Shown piece after piece: positions 1 through 8,506 of a DNA stretch of 64,000 bases. Position numbers and translations under genes: made by a program. Location of the stretch: the NCBI GenBank assembly GCA_021798935.1, contig JAJZBL010000005.1:1-64000 (forward strand), in the 5' to 3' direction. Source of the DNA: Microcaldota archaeon. GTDB taxonomy: Archaea; Micrarchaeota; Micrarchaeia; Micrarchaeales; Micrarchaeaceae. The notes beneath the pieces were generated by a model. The model made no database searches, had not been told where the DNA came from, and saw only the letters and a list, made by a program, of their open reading frames with translations. The first letter of the stretch is position 1, and each line of letters opens with the position of its first letter.

Positions 1-2
1 TA

Positions 3-305
3 AACGGAAAAGAGTATAAAGCAAAGAATGAATATGAGATCCTTAAGGAAACTTGTGAATTTCTTATAAAAGAGGGAAAGCTGAATGCCAATACAGTACC
101 TATAGAATCTGGTCATATTAGATATATAGTAAATGTAAAACCAGTACATAAAAATGACGAAGGTTTCTTTTCACCACAGAAGCTCAGCAATGGACTTTAC
201 ATGGAAGCTCACAATAGCTATGAAACAACTATTAAAAATGCTAGGAAACTGCTTAAAACATTTGGTTATCCTGAAAGTATACTGGTAATAAAAGATAAAA
301 AATGA
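3..305 (+). CDS. C-terminal part of a hypothetical protein, cut by the window edge
   Basis: A frame open from the window edge runs about 100 codons to a TGA at 303-305, with no start inside the window, so this is the 3' end of a longer gene. The peptide is soluble, mixed alpha/beta and rich in Lys and Asn, with a conserved-looking stretch (HIRYIVNVKPVH, then FFSPQKLSNGLYMEAH) of the kind found in compact globular domains. I do not recognise the family. A GC-rich hairpin follows the stop. It sits at the edge of an AT-rich accessory region with several nuclease-like genes, so a mobile or defence role is possible but unsupported. Confidence 0.6.
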   Translation, partial: NGKEYKAKNEYEILKETCEFLIKEGKLNANTVPIESGHIRYIVNVKPVHKNDEGFFSPQKLSNGLYMEAHNSYETTIKNARKLLKTFGYPESILVIKDKK

Positions 306-307
306 CA

Positions 308-324
308 TAAGGGCTTCGCCCTTA
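308..324 (+). terminator. Hairpin just after the stop codon of the edge gene
   Basis: A 7-bp perfect inverted repeat (TAAGGGC / GCCCTTA) with a 3-nt loop starts 3 nt after the TGA. An AT-rich tract with T-runs follows. It is conspicuously GC-rich against its surroundings, which fits a transcript-end hairpin. Confidence 0.4.
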
Positions 325-593
325 GGTAATTATATATTTTTCTTTACTTATCTTTTTATAATCAGCAAAAGCTTACAAAAAGTTCAAGTAAAAGAATGAA
401 CTAATTTACATATTGGATTATATATATAATTTCTGCACTTGAATTTATATTCACATTTATTACCTGTTTCCATTTTACAATAGTTGATGGATACTCCTTA
501 TAATTCATGATTTGATTAAAATTTTCTGCGAATACTGAAATTTCAAGGTTTAAGTGGTAAAATTTATAATTTTATAATCTTATTTATCAATGA

Positions 594-842
594 ATGGATA
601 AATTGATGAAATTAAAATTTGGTGTTTGCAAAAACTGTAGTCATGAGGTAGTTTTTTTTGACGGGCAATGGAAACACCACATTACAAGAGCAACGTTATA
701 CCATATCCCGCACTGGCCAACAGGTCACGTTATAACCGTTAACTGCAAGAGAGACGCTTGCAGGTGTTCAGTACCCGATCTTAATGATTCAAAAGGGGAG
801 AAATCAAGAATAGTTTTACTGGATAGCCATATGGACAGATAG
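594..842 (+). CDS. Small putative zinc-binding protein
   Basis: This 82-residue protein has two cysteine clusters: C12-x2-C15 near the N terminus and C51-x4-C56-x-C58 near the C terminus, with H28-H29 between them. The spacing resembles a small zinc ribbon, with a G-x-W-x-H stretch in the middle. No catalytic motif is visible. It stands alone, with about 290 bp of AT-rich DNA before it and about 470 bp after. Its base composition is more balanced than the flanks, which supports real coding. The function is unknown; a small nucleic-acid-binding or regulatory protein is one possibility. Confidence 0.55.
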   Translation: MDKLMKLKFGVCKNCSHEVVFFDGQWKHHITRATLYHIPHWPTGHVITVNCKRDACRCSVPDLNDSKGEKSRIVLLDSHMDR

Positions 843-1316
843 GAAGAGTAAATACTATTATACACTGTAGATAGACCAAGATTATTCATAATATTTTTCA
901 TTCACTATAAAATTATTTTTACTCATTTCTTCTTTATAACAAAGTTAGAATTTAAAGAAATTGTTTAGCAGTTTGAATTCCCTAAGCATGGAATGTAGAA
1001 ATTATAAGTATACCAGTAAATATTGAAAATTCAAAAATTATGTCTAATTACCAACATGTTTTGTTATGCAGGTAAATCACATTTGCCATTATTTTGCATG
1101 TGGGGTTCATATTGTAGTCCGCAAATTGATTTAAATCTGCTATGAATTAATTTATTTATTTTTTTAATTTATTATTAGTACAGATTTTCTCTCGTAAAAT
1201 ACTAAAAATTTTAAAAACCAATTTTTCAATAAAATTAAATTTTACATCAGTAAACTAAAATTTTGGTGAAATAAAAGCTTAAATTCTTTTTAATATGATA
1301 GATAAATGCGGTTTAT
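843..1316. other. AT-rich intergenic stretch, nothing recognisable
   Basis: About 470 bp between two small ORFs. Both strands hold only short open frames, the longest plausible one being about 20 codons. No tRNA fold, strong repeat or conserved motif was seen. Confidence 0.5.
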
Positions 1317-1535
1317 ATGAATGAAATAAAAAATAAAGGAAAAAGAATGATTTTTCATATAGAGTTTAAAAAACCAAAGAATAGCCCAATAGGTTATATA
1401 GATAATGATAAAATGTGGTATAATAGATTGCCTAAAATATTGCCACCTTTTGTATTAAAATCAGTAAAAGTAATCAAAAACAATGAAAATGAAATAGAGA
1501 AAGTAAAATTGGTAGTTTATTTGGATAAAAATTGA
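1317..1535 (+). CDS. Small hypothetical basic protein
   Basis: A 72-residue ORF, very Lys/Asn/Ile-rich, with predicted short beta strands (MIFHIEFKK, KVKLVVYLD). It has no recognised family and no cysteine or catalytic motif. The start follows an AT-rich leader. It lies in the gene-sparse accessory region, and its codon use (ATA, AAA, AAT) matches the AT-rich neighbours. It could be a genuine small protein or a chance ORF in AT-rich DNA; the regular alternation of hydrophobic residues slightly favours a real gene. Confidence 0.4.
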   Translation: MNEIKNKGKRMIFHIEFKKPKNSPIGYIDNDKMWYNRLPKILPPFVLKSVKVIKNNENEIEKVKLVVYLDKN

Positions 1536-1792
1536 ATATTTGTTTTTAAGTAGTTTGTGATTTTTATATTTAATATCTATTAAGGTTAAAGTGAATAATA
1601 AGTAGAATCATTACATAAAGATGTAAAAATTTCTTTATCTTGTAAGCTCTGCAATTAACTTTATTTAGAAGAGAGTAATAATTATTAAACAACTATTAAA
1701 AATATCAATAAACTTATTAAAAAGTCTAGTTGCAATACAGGTGTGCTTATTTTATAAGGTTTATAGTTTAAATACTTTCAAAATAGAAAATT

Positions 1793-3028
1793 TCATCCAA
1801 ATAGCTCTTTATCTATATAACAAATTGCCAGCCTAAATTCTGTTCTTATATTTTTATCAGTATAATAATTATCATATACATATTTCATATAACTATTTAT
1901 TATCTGCCATTTACTATTTAGATCATTTTTAGAAATGGTGCGGATATATCTAAGTGTCGGAGTAATTTGGTCTTCATTTATTTCATTAAATTTTTCATTA
2001 TTTATTATAGATATTATAGATTGGTTAACTATATTAAATTTAGATTTTGTCAAATAACTAAATTCATATTCTTTTTTTGTTAGACGTTTTAATAAAGTTT
2101 CCCTTCCTCTTGTAGTAGACTTCGCTTTTTTGATTATTTCAATTACCTCGTTTTTGTTTATACTTGCTTTTTCAATAAAAAAATAAATGGGTACTAAACC
2201 ACTTGTTTCGTAGGGTAACTTTTCAATGAACGCTTTTGGATCAAAATTTTCAGGTAATTTTTGATATAAAAATGAATCAATAATAGTTTCAGAAGTTATA
2301 TCTTTGTATTTTTCAACAGGGACTAGAATTCCATTTTCTGCATTTACTACTTTAATCACAATTCCGCCAGGAATACTGTCTTTAGGTGTTTCAGAAAATT
2401 TTCCTTCTAAATCAGAATCATTAGAATTAATAAAATACAGTTTATTTTCATTTCCTACTGCTTTTTTAAAATCATTTATATTAAATATTTTGGTATTCTC
2501 AACACCATTATCAACGATTAGTTTTAAACCACTAATCAATTCTTCACCATATTTTCTTTTTTCTTTATCAATTATCAATTTTAATTCAGGATAATTTATT
2601 TTTTTAGTTTGGGCTGTATAACGATAAAAAATATCACCTTCTTTAATTCTGCCTTCATTTTTGGATGATATTATAGGTTTTTCATTACTCTCTTTTATCT
2701 CTATTACCCCTATTTTTTTATTATTATAAGGGCAAATACATTTTGACCAAACTATTGCAGGAACAAATATGCTATTTAAGTATTTACTAATTTCGGATGA
2801 ATCCTTTTTTTCAAATTCTTCACTGTTCAATCCTATAATTGATCCGTCATCCTCAATCCCAAAAATAAGATACCCCCCTTCTCTATTTGCAAAGGATGCT
2901 ATAATTTTAGCATACATCTCTTTATCTTTCCAATTGAAACTTTTCTTATACTCATACCGTATGCCCTCCTTAGGGTTAACTATCTTATCACCATTAATTG
3001 AAAAATCTGAAAATAAATTATAAGACAT
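1793..3028 (-). CDS. AlbA_2 (Schlafen-like) domain protein
   Basis: A 411-residue soluble protein. Residues about 20-135 match the AlbA_2/Schlafen-type domain (often annotated divergent AAA-4): an EYKKS strand, then KIIASFANREGGYLIFGIEDDGSIIGL, then a stretch ending in a GDIFYRY-like strand. This family includes putative transcriptional regulators and nucleic-acid-binding or RNA-cleaving proteins, often in mobile or defence regions. The C-terminal 270 residues are helical and unrecognised. The gene is monocistronic, flanked by long AT-rich gaps and divergent from the GNAT/ASCH pair. Very high AT and the island location suggest horizontal acquisition. Biochemical activity cannot be told from sequence. 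Confidence 0.75.
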   Translation of the reverse strand: MSYNLFSDFSINGDKIVNPKEGIRYEYKKSFNWKDKEMYAKIIASFANREGGYLIFGIEDDGSIIGLNSEEFEKKDSSEISKYLNSIFVPAIVWSKCICPYNNKKIGVIEIKESNEKPIISSKNEGRIKEGDIFYRYTAQTKKINYPELKLIIDKEKRKYGEELISGLKLIVDNGVENTKIFNINDFKKAVGNENKLYFINSNDSDLEGKFSETPKDSIPGGIVIKVVNAENGILVPVEKYKDITSETIIDSFLYQKLPENFDPKAFIEKLPYETSGLVPIYFFIEKASINKNEVIEIIKKAKSTTRGRETLLKRLTKKEYEFSYLTKSKFNIVNQSIISIINNEKFNEINEDQITPTLRYIRTISKNDLNSKWQIINSYMKYVYDNYYTDKNIRTEFRLAICYIDKELFG

Positions 3029-3418
3029 ACCACACCATTATATTATTACAAGTAATATTTTTATAGGTGACTTTAAATAATTTAATAAATACTACGTATT
3101 AAAATTACAATTCATTAACTATTTATAAATAAAATTAAATACATAATTTGTTTTTAAACAAATTATCAACTAAATTTGACACCATAATAAAAATATATTC
3201 ATTATATAGATTTCATTATTCCATAAAAGTTCTTTCCTTCATTTTATATATTTAATCATTAAAATTTTAGTTTACTTAGAACTATTTTATTGTTCTTTTA
3301 TAATGAGGATAAATATAAAAAGTATAATAAAATTAAAAGTAAATTTAAATAATTATATAATAATAGTTTATAAAAAATAGGAATAATTTTTATTACTTAT
3401 AACAAATAAATACTTTGA
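3029..3418. other. Very AT-rich intergenic stretch upstream of the truncated GNAT gene
   Basis: About 390 bp of extreme AT content with many stops in all frames. A 25-codon frame beginning with ATG at 3303 is the only start-bearing one near the downstream gene, and it is in a different frame from the GNAT gene. No convincing promoter or RNA is visible. It may hold the decayed 5' part of the GNAT gene, but I see no protein-level trace of it. Confidence 0.4.
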
Positions 3419-3718
3419 AGATTAAATATTAATAGCGGTGATAAAATTTTATCTATAGATAATACAGAAAAATTATCAAATAGTGATGAAATTACAGGGT
3501 ATTCACCAAAAATAAATAAAAATACAATAGATAATATAGATATAAATGATCCAATATTTGATAAATTAAAAAATGAATATCGAGAATTTAAACAATGGTT
3601 TGACAAAATCTCTAAAGAAAAACGTGAATGTTTTGTTTATTATAAAAATGATAGTTCTCTTGGTGACATAACGATTATAAAAATTGAGAATGAAGAATTA
3701 CCTTTAATTGATAAAGTA
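3419..3718 (+). pseudogene. In-frame upstream part of the GNAT gene with no usable start codon
   Basis: The GNAT frame is open without interruption from just after the TGA at 3416-3418 through 3719, yet these 100 codons contain no ATG, GTG or TTG. The translation still looks like real protein: residues such as FDKLKNEYREFKQWF and ECFVYYKNDSSLGD resemble the beginning of the GNAT fold, leading straight into the acetyl-CoA-binding part downstream. This indicates loss of the original 5' end rather than a short native protein. An ATT or ATA start cannot be excluded. Confidence 0.6.
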
Positions 3719-4546
3719 TTGCCTAAAAAATCAAGGTTAAAAATATCAACATTTATAGTAACATTAAATAAATATAAATTAGGTGAATTGTTTATTAAAA
3801 TAATAATAGACTATTGTATTTCAAAAAACATAAATGAAATTTATCTCACGCATTTTATTGAAAATAAAGATCCTCTTGTTTATTTAATTGAATCATATGG
3901 ATTTATTAAAGTTGGATATAATAAAAGAGGCGAAGGTATTTTTATTAAAAATATTATACCTATCAATAAAACAGGAAATATAAAAAATGCCAATCCCCAA
4001 AAGATACTTAAGTTAGATGAATTATATTATCCAAGCTTTTATGACGGCAAAAATGTAAATAAGTTTATTGTCCCTATAAAACCCTCATATCATAATAAAT
4101 TATTTTATAATAAACAATATGCATTATCTGAATATAATGATAACCCAATAACTGAAAAGAATGCAATAAAAAAAGCATATATATCTTATTCAAAAATAAA
4201 TAGTATTGTGCCAGGAGATATACTAATTTTTTACAGATCAATGGATTTAAGGGAACTAACTAACATAGGAATTGTAGAAGAAGCTGTTAGACTTAAAACA
4301 AAAGAAGAGATTATTAAAAAAATTTCTAAGAGAAGCGTTTATACTAAAAATGAAATAAATGATAAAGAAAGCTTGGTTATATTATTTTTATCTAATTTTG
4401 AGCTAAAAAATCACTTAAAGTTAGATATGCTGATTAATAATAAAATATTGAAGGGACCTCCCCAATCCATAATGCAGATAAATAATAATGCTTATAAAGA
4501 TATTAAAGAATATGGCGATATAAATGATGATTTTACTTTCTGTTAA
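3719..4546 (+). CDS. GNAT acetyltransferase-like protein with C-terminal PUA/EVE-like domain (5' truncated)
   Basis: The first available start is TTG at 3719, but the fold clearly begins earlier (see the upstream segment), so this product would lack the first GNAT strands. Residues about 1-85 hold the GNAT core (LKISTFIVTLNKYKLGELF, then a YLIESYGFIKVG stretch typical of the GNAT end). Residues about 115-260 (FIVPIKPSYHNKLFY, ISYSKINSIVPGDILIFYRS, NIGIVEEA) resemble PUA/EVE-type nucleic-acid-binding modules. The stop overlaps the start of the ASCH gene by 23 bp, implying a joint transcript. Related longer proteins are, as far as I recall, multidomain and sit beside ASCH genes. The full-length function is unknown and the gene is probably degraded. 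Confidence 0.65.
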   Translation: MPKKSRLKISTFIVTLNKYKLGELFIKIIIDYCISKNINEIYLTHFIENKDPLVYLIESYGFIKVGYNKRGEGIFIKNIIPINKTGNIKNANPQKILKLDELYYPSFYDGKNVNKFIVPIKPSYHNKLFYNKQYALSEYNDNPITEKNAIKKAYISYSKINSIVPGDILIFYRSMDLRELTNIGIVEEAVRLKTKEEIIKKISKRSVYTKNEINDKESLVILFLSNFELKNHLKLDMLINNKILKGPPQSIMQINNNAYKDIKEYGDINDDFTFC

Positions 4547-4907
4547 ACCAAAATATGTAAAAAAGATTATTAGTGGTGAAAAAAAATATGAATTTAGGAG
4601 AAGGATATTCAAAATGAATGTAAATTATATAATAGTTTATTCAACAAGTCCCGTTAAAAAGGTAATCGGTCATTTTGAAGTTGATAAAATTATTAAAGAT
4701 TCACCTAAAGACTTATGGAAAGATTATAAAAATTATTCAGGAATGAAAAAATCTGATTTTTTCAGTTATTTTAAGGGTTGTAATCTAGGATATGCAATTA
4801 AAATAAAAGATTTTGTTAAATATGAGAATTATAAGAAACTAAATGATATCAACAATAATATTATTAAACCACCACAATCCTATATTTATATAAGAGATAA
4901 ATATTAA
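4524..4907 (+). CDS. ASCH domain protein
   Basis: A 127-residue protein that is essentially one ASCH domain of the PUA superfamily. The N terminus MMILLSVKPKYVKKIISGEKKYEFRRR carries the family pattern (strand, KP-x-Y, SGEKK-x-E-x-R-[RK]-R), followed by VIVYSTSPVKKVIGHFEV and a PPQSY-like ending. ASCH domains are thought to bind RNA or act as coactivator or regulatory modules; some are nucleases. It starts 23 bp inside the preceding GNAT/PUA gene, so the two are co-translated and may act together. It is intact, unlike its partner. AT-rich codon use matches the accessory island. Confidence 0.75.
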   Translation: MMILLSVKPKYVKKIISGEKKYEFRRRIFKMNVNYIIVYSTSPVKKVIGHFEVDKIIKDSPKDLWKDYKNYSGMKKSDFFSYFKGCNLGYAIKIKDFVKYENYKKLNDINNNIIKPPQSYIYIRDKY

Positions 4908-5277
4908 ATAAATAATTCCTTAATATTCAACTTTTAAATTTTTTATTATCTAGTAATTACCAAACTATTTTACATTATAATAAAAGTTCTATTTATTTTA
5001 ATAGTACTAAATGGAATAATAAAATGATTTTAATACTTCTTTAACTTTTTCAATTGTTTTACATTAATTATAAAAGTTTGTTTAATAAAATCCTATATTT
5101 TGTCTTGCATATGTAATATAAAAAATAGCTTAAATTTATATATTAAATTAAGAACTTCTAAGATATTTCACTGCTTATTTGTATTAGATTACTCTATCTA
5201 CTTAATATCTCTTTAATTTTTCATTATCAGTAATAAAAACAAATTCATCTATTAATATTTGCTTCTAATATAGTAAT
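4908..5277. other. AT-rich intergenic stretch, nothing recognisable
   Basis: About 370 bp, stops in all frames, no RNA fold or repeat recognised. It must contain the promoter of the DUF488 gene, but many TATA-like words are present and none can be singled out. Confidence 0.4.
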
Positions 5278-5808
5278 ATGCCAAGAACTACAAATCCAAT
5301 ATATGCAATAGGCTATTCTAATTTAAGTATCTCAAAGTTCATTGAGTTGCTCAAATCTCATTCTATAACAATGGTTGTAGATGTACGCAGTATACCAAAA
5401 TCAAGACATCAGCCCGATTTCAACGAAGATACCATTGAAGAAACTCTAAAAAAGAACGATATAAAGTATATTCATTTCAAAGATCTTGGAGGACTTAGAG
5501 AACCTTCTAAAGAGTCTACATTGAATAATGGTTGGAAGAATGAAAGTTTCAGGGGATTTGCCGATTATATGCAAACTAAAAAGTTTGAAGGTGCTTTATT
5601 AAAGCTGATAAAAATGAGCGATAAAGATACAATAGTATTGATGTGTGCTGAAGGCAACCCATTCAGGTGCCATAGATCTCTTATTGCGGATGCACTTACT
5701 GTAAGAGGCAGAAAGGTATACAACATTTCAGGAGTTAATGCTTCAAGCTTGCATAAGCTAACTTGGTTTGCAAAAGTGAAAGAAAGTAAGATAACGTATC
5801 CTGAATGA
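5278..5808 (+). CDS. DUF488 family protein
   Basis: A 176-residue protein of the DUF488 family. Diagnostic stretches are YAIGYSNLSISKFIELL at the N terminus, VVDVRSIPKSRHQPDFN, YIHFKDLGGLR, and MCAEGNPFRCHRSLIADAL with its cysteine-containing EGNP-x-x-CHR signature. The length is normal. The biochemical function of DUF488 is not firmly established; the Cys-containing loop resembles a phosphatase- or rhodanese-like active loop but this is unproven. The protein is less AT-biased than its neighbours and intact. The gene stands alone on this strand between the ASCH gene and the convergent Mrr-like gene. Confidence 0.8.
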   Translation: MPRTTNPIYAIGYSNLSISKFIELLKSHSITMVVDVRSIPKSRHQPDFNEDTIEETLKKNDIKYIHFKDLGGLREPSKESTLNNGWKNESFRGFADYMQTKKFEGALLKLIKMSDKDTIVLMCAEGNPFRCHRSLIADALTVRGRKVYNISGVNASSLHKLTWFAKVKESKITYPE

Positions 5809-5882
5809 TAAAATTAGGATGTATATAATGTTATTTTCTTATTTATTTTTATTTTAAATAACTCTATTTAGGCTTCTTTGCT

Positions 5883-7298
5883 TTAGGTTTTATCTGTTTT
5901 TACAATTTCCTCTATAAGTTTATAATCTGGAAAATTTTCAAAAATTTTTAAATCTAAACTTTTTAGATACTGAAGTATTATTTCTTTATCCAAAATTATA
6001 ACATTCTCTTTATCCTTAAATTTATATCCAAATTTTTCTTTATTTTTATTTTTGGGTTTATAAATTCCTCTTGTAGCAATATAAATTTTGGTATTTTCTT
6101 TATCAATTGAATCTTCAATATTATGTATTATAGAGTCAATATTACTATCTCCAATATCACCCGATTTACATTGTAAAATAGCAATGATATTATTATTATC
6201 CATAATTATCCCATCAATACCAAAATCCCCGCTTCCACCTGTATGGTAAGCTTCATAATTATTTCCATCTTTATTGTATTTATATTTCAACAAAGTTAAT
6301 GAAAGCATTTCAAAATATGTGGGGGTCAACCAACTGAGACCCTTCTCTACTTTACCTATAGATGTATATATGGAATTTATCTTTTCGTATGCAGCATTTT
6401 CCTCTTTAATTATCCTTGTTGTTCCCCTTATCATAAGATACTGTAAAGGAATTTCTGTTATTTCTACATCTTTAGTTTCTTTTATTTCAAAAGCTTGTAA
6501 AAATTGTCCAAGCATATTTTTCCTATTAAATAATATATCCCCTCTTTTATCATTATTTGTTTTATCGTTATTGATACAATAATCTTTATAATAACCTAAA
6601 TCCTTGCATTTAAGTTTACAGATAAATTTATAAAATAAATTTGCTAAGGTTTCAGGTTTTGGATATGAATAAAGTTTACTTTTTGCCAATTTTCCAATAG
6701 TTACATAAGGATTATGTGGTATAATGACATAAACATTTTGAGCTTTTATTATTTTATTTATCGAATTTTTAGTATTATGATAAGGTGAATTTTTATTGTT
6801 ATTATCTTTATTGCTATTATCGATAATATATTTTTTATTTATTAAACTGTATATTTTTGAATCATCTCCTTTTTCAATAGACTTAAGTTTATCTTTAAAT
6901 TCGTCAAAACTCCGATTAAATAATTTATCGTTATCGGTTGGGTAAAATATAATACTATTAAATTTATCTCTATCTATTAATTTACTAATAATTTTAGCAA
7001 GCTCATGTAAATCTTTGCTCTTTAAATCATCTTTATCATTACATCTAATATCCTCTGTATAATTATTATCTATAATCTCAGCTATTTTTTCAAATAATTC
7101 ATCTAAATTATTATCATTATTATTTTCTAGATTTAATAAAGGATACCCAAAAAATATGACTTTATTATCGATTGCCTCTTTAGTCATATCAATTCCATAT
7201 GGTTTACACAAATCTACCAATACTAAAGATTCGTCTTCTTTTGAATTTGACATAAAGTCACTAAATTTATTAATAAAGCTACTAAGCTCAAAATACAT
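5883..7298 (-). CDS. Mrr-like restriction endonuclease domain protein
   Basis: A 471-residue protein. The C-terminal third is an Mrr_cat PD-(D/E)XK nuclease fold: F329-E330 on the first helix, GGSGDFGIDGII at about 354-365 with the putative catalytic D362, and Q376-x-K378 completing the active site, followed by a strand-helix end (IYIATRG). The N-terminal 290 residues are Asn/Asp/Lys-rich with a low-complexity stretch near 160-180 and match nothing I recognise; they may sense or bind the target. Mrr-type nucleases often cut methylated DNA or serve in phage defence. No methyltransferase gene is adjacent, which fits a solitary modification-dependent or abortive-infection enzyme. Confidence 0.7.
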   Translation of the reverse strand: MYFELSSFINKFSDFMSNSKEDESLVLVDLCKPYGIDMTKEAIDNKVIFFGYPLLNLENNNDNNLDELFEKIAEIIDNNYTEDIRCNDKDDLKSKDLHELAKIISKLIDRDKFNSIIFYPTDNDKLFNRSFDEFKDKLKSIEKGDDSKIYSLINKKYIIDNSNKDNNNKNSPYHNTKNSINKIIKAQNVYVIIPHNPYVTIGKLAKSKLYSYPKPETLANLFYKFICKLKCKDLGYYKDYCINNDKTNNDKRGDILFNRKNMLGQFLQAFEIKETKDVEITEIPLQYLMIRGTTRIIKEENAAYEKINSIYTSIGKVEKGLSWLTPTYFEMLSLTLLKYKYNKDGNNYEAYHTGGSGDFGIDGIIMDNNNIIAILQCKSGDIGDSNIDSIIHNIEDSIDKENTKIYIATRGIYKPKNKNKEKFGYKFKDKENVIILDKEIILQYLKSLDLKIFENFPDYKLIEEIVKTDKT

Positions 7299-7598
7299 TT
7301 ACCCGGTTATATTTAAATATCCATATTTAAGGTAAACCTAATTAGAATTTTTTATTAATTAGTGTTATCTTTTAATATTACCCGCAAATGTTTTTATCTC
7401 TTATACAGCGAATATTAATTTGGCTTAAATCATTGTATAGTTAGCTAATCTTATAATGTAATTCAGCATAATTAGCAAACAAATAAAAAATTCAAATATT
7501 AAGTTTTGAAAGTAAATAATATTTTATTAGTTTATCTTATTACCGTTATTGTCTATAAAACCCTTGCACGGAATATGATGATATAACCACTTTACAAA
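7299..7598. other. AT-rich gap upstream of the Mrr-like gene
   Basis: About 300 bp without a convincing gene. It holds the promoter region for the minus-strand Mrr-like gene and the 3' flank of a possible small membrane-protein gene. Confidence 0.35.
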
Positions 7599-7730
7599 TT
7601 AATACATTGACCACACTAACCATATGAGAAATATTAGGGCTATAAATGTTAAACCCTCACCATAGGTTATCCTTACAATAAATGAAAGTATAGTTGCCAA
7701 TATTAAGTAACTGAAAATTACATAATACAA
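7599..7730 (-). CDS. Candidate 43-residue membrane protein
   Basis: A frame too short for usual ORF cut-offs. From a TTG at 7728-7730 to TAA at 7599-7601 it reads MYYVIFSYLILATILSFIVR, then ITYGEGLTF, then IALIFLIWLVWSMY: two hydrophobic helices separated by a short polar loop with a GEG turn. The even hydrophobic spacing and the clean TM-loop-TM design in otherwise stop-rich DNA argue for a real gene. An in-frame stop lies just upstream of the TTG. A possible role as a small membrane-disrupting or regulatory peptide is speculation. No family is recognised. Confidence 0.4.
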   Translation of the reverse strand: MYYVIFSYLILATILSFIVRITYGEGLTFIALIFLIWLVWSMY

Positions 7731-7877
7731 AAGTTTCGCAAATCGTACCCTTTAATCGCCCATCTTTATAATCCCTCTGATAATATATATAAAATTTTAT
7801 TGTTTAAGATTTAATTATGAACCTATTTGGATGAAATCTAAAAATAGATTGGTATACAATTCCATAAGGTAGTAGAT

Positions 7878-8321
7878 TCATTTAACTATCTTCTGCCATA
7901 CTCTCTTCAAATCCTTTTCTTTTGCTTTAGGCCCCATCAGAGTTGTAACATATCCTTCATATTTATTGAAATACGCTGTATCTTTAGCTAAGACCTTAGA
8001 GTACTTGCTCTTAAGGCCTATTGCAGGATATAGTTTTACATGCAAATGATTTACACCAGTTCCTTCCATAACAATATGTACACGTTTTACATTCAACTTC
8101 TTTTCAAGTAGTTTAACAACCTTTCTAGTGAATATAATTAATTCAGTAAGCTTCTTTTCACTTAAATCAAAAGCATATCCACTCATATGCTTTTTTGATA
8201 TCACTAATGTTTGCCCTTCTATATTCGGGTATATATCCAGTACAGCGATAAAATTTTTATCTTCATATATTTTGAATGATGGCGCTTTGCCTTCAACAAT
8301 CATGCAGAAAATATCTTTCAT
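7878..8321 (-). CDS. HIT (histidine triad) family nucleotide hydrolase-like protein
   Basis: A 147-residue HIT-fold protein. The N-terminal FCMIVEGKAPSFKIYEDKNF and the central DIYPNIEGQTLVISKKH are typical of HIT proteins that hydrolyse or transfer nucleoside monophosphates. The triad segment reads N91-H92-L-H94-V-K96-L-Y: the two His around the nucleophile (H94) are kept but the third triad His is Lys. Similar HLH-x-K forms occur in other HIT subgroups, so the protein is probably functional, perhaps with altered substrate handling. It carries a C-terminal extension of about 40 residues. The start at 8321 gives the normal N terminus. Confidence 0.8.
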   Translation of the reverse strand: MKDIFCMIVEGKAPSFKIYEDKNFIAVLDIYPNIEGQTLVISKKHMSGYAFDLSEKKLTELIIFTRKVVKLLEKKLNVKRVHIVMEGTGVNHLHVKLYPAIGLKSKYSKVLAKDTAYFNKYEGYVTTLMGPKAKEKDLKRVWQKIVK

Positions 8322-8506
8322 AGCCTCATCTTAATTTAATATTAAGTAATTTTATATTACTATCCTTTAATATGTACGCCTTTAGCTAATTTGGATATGA
8401 ATATCTTGTTCAATAGCTCAAAAGAAATTGAAAAAACACCAGATAACTTGAAAAAGTATTGAGATTTAGATAAAATAGCACATTGGAAATTTCCTTTTAA
8501 GGGCCT

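Noticed and set aside
843..1316. A 20-codon minus-strand frame (MNPTCKIMANVIYLHNKTCW) as a small peptide gene.
   Set aside because: Too short and lacking any supporting feature.
3029..3418. The extreme AT-rich gap as a replication origin.
   Set aside because: No clustered ORB-like repeats and no orc1/cdc6 gene nearby; AT content is high across the whole island.
7878..8321. The Lys at the third triad position of the HIT protein as a sign of inactivation.
   Set aside because: HLH-x-K forms are common in HIT subgroups; the nucleophile His is intact.
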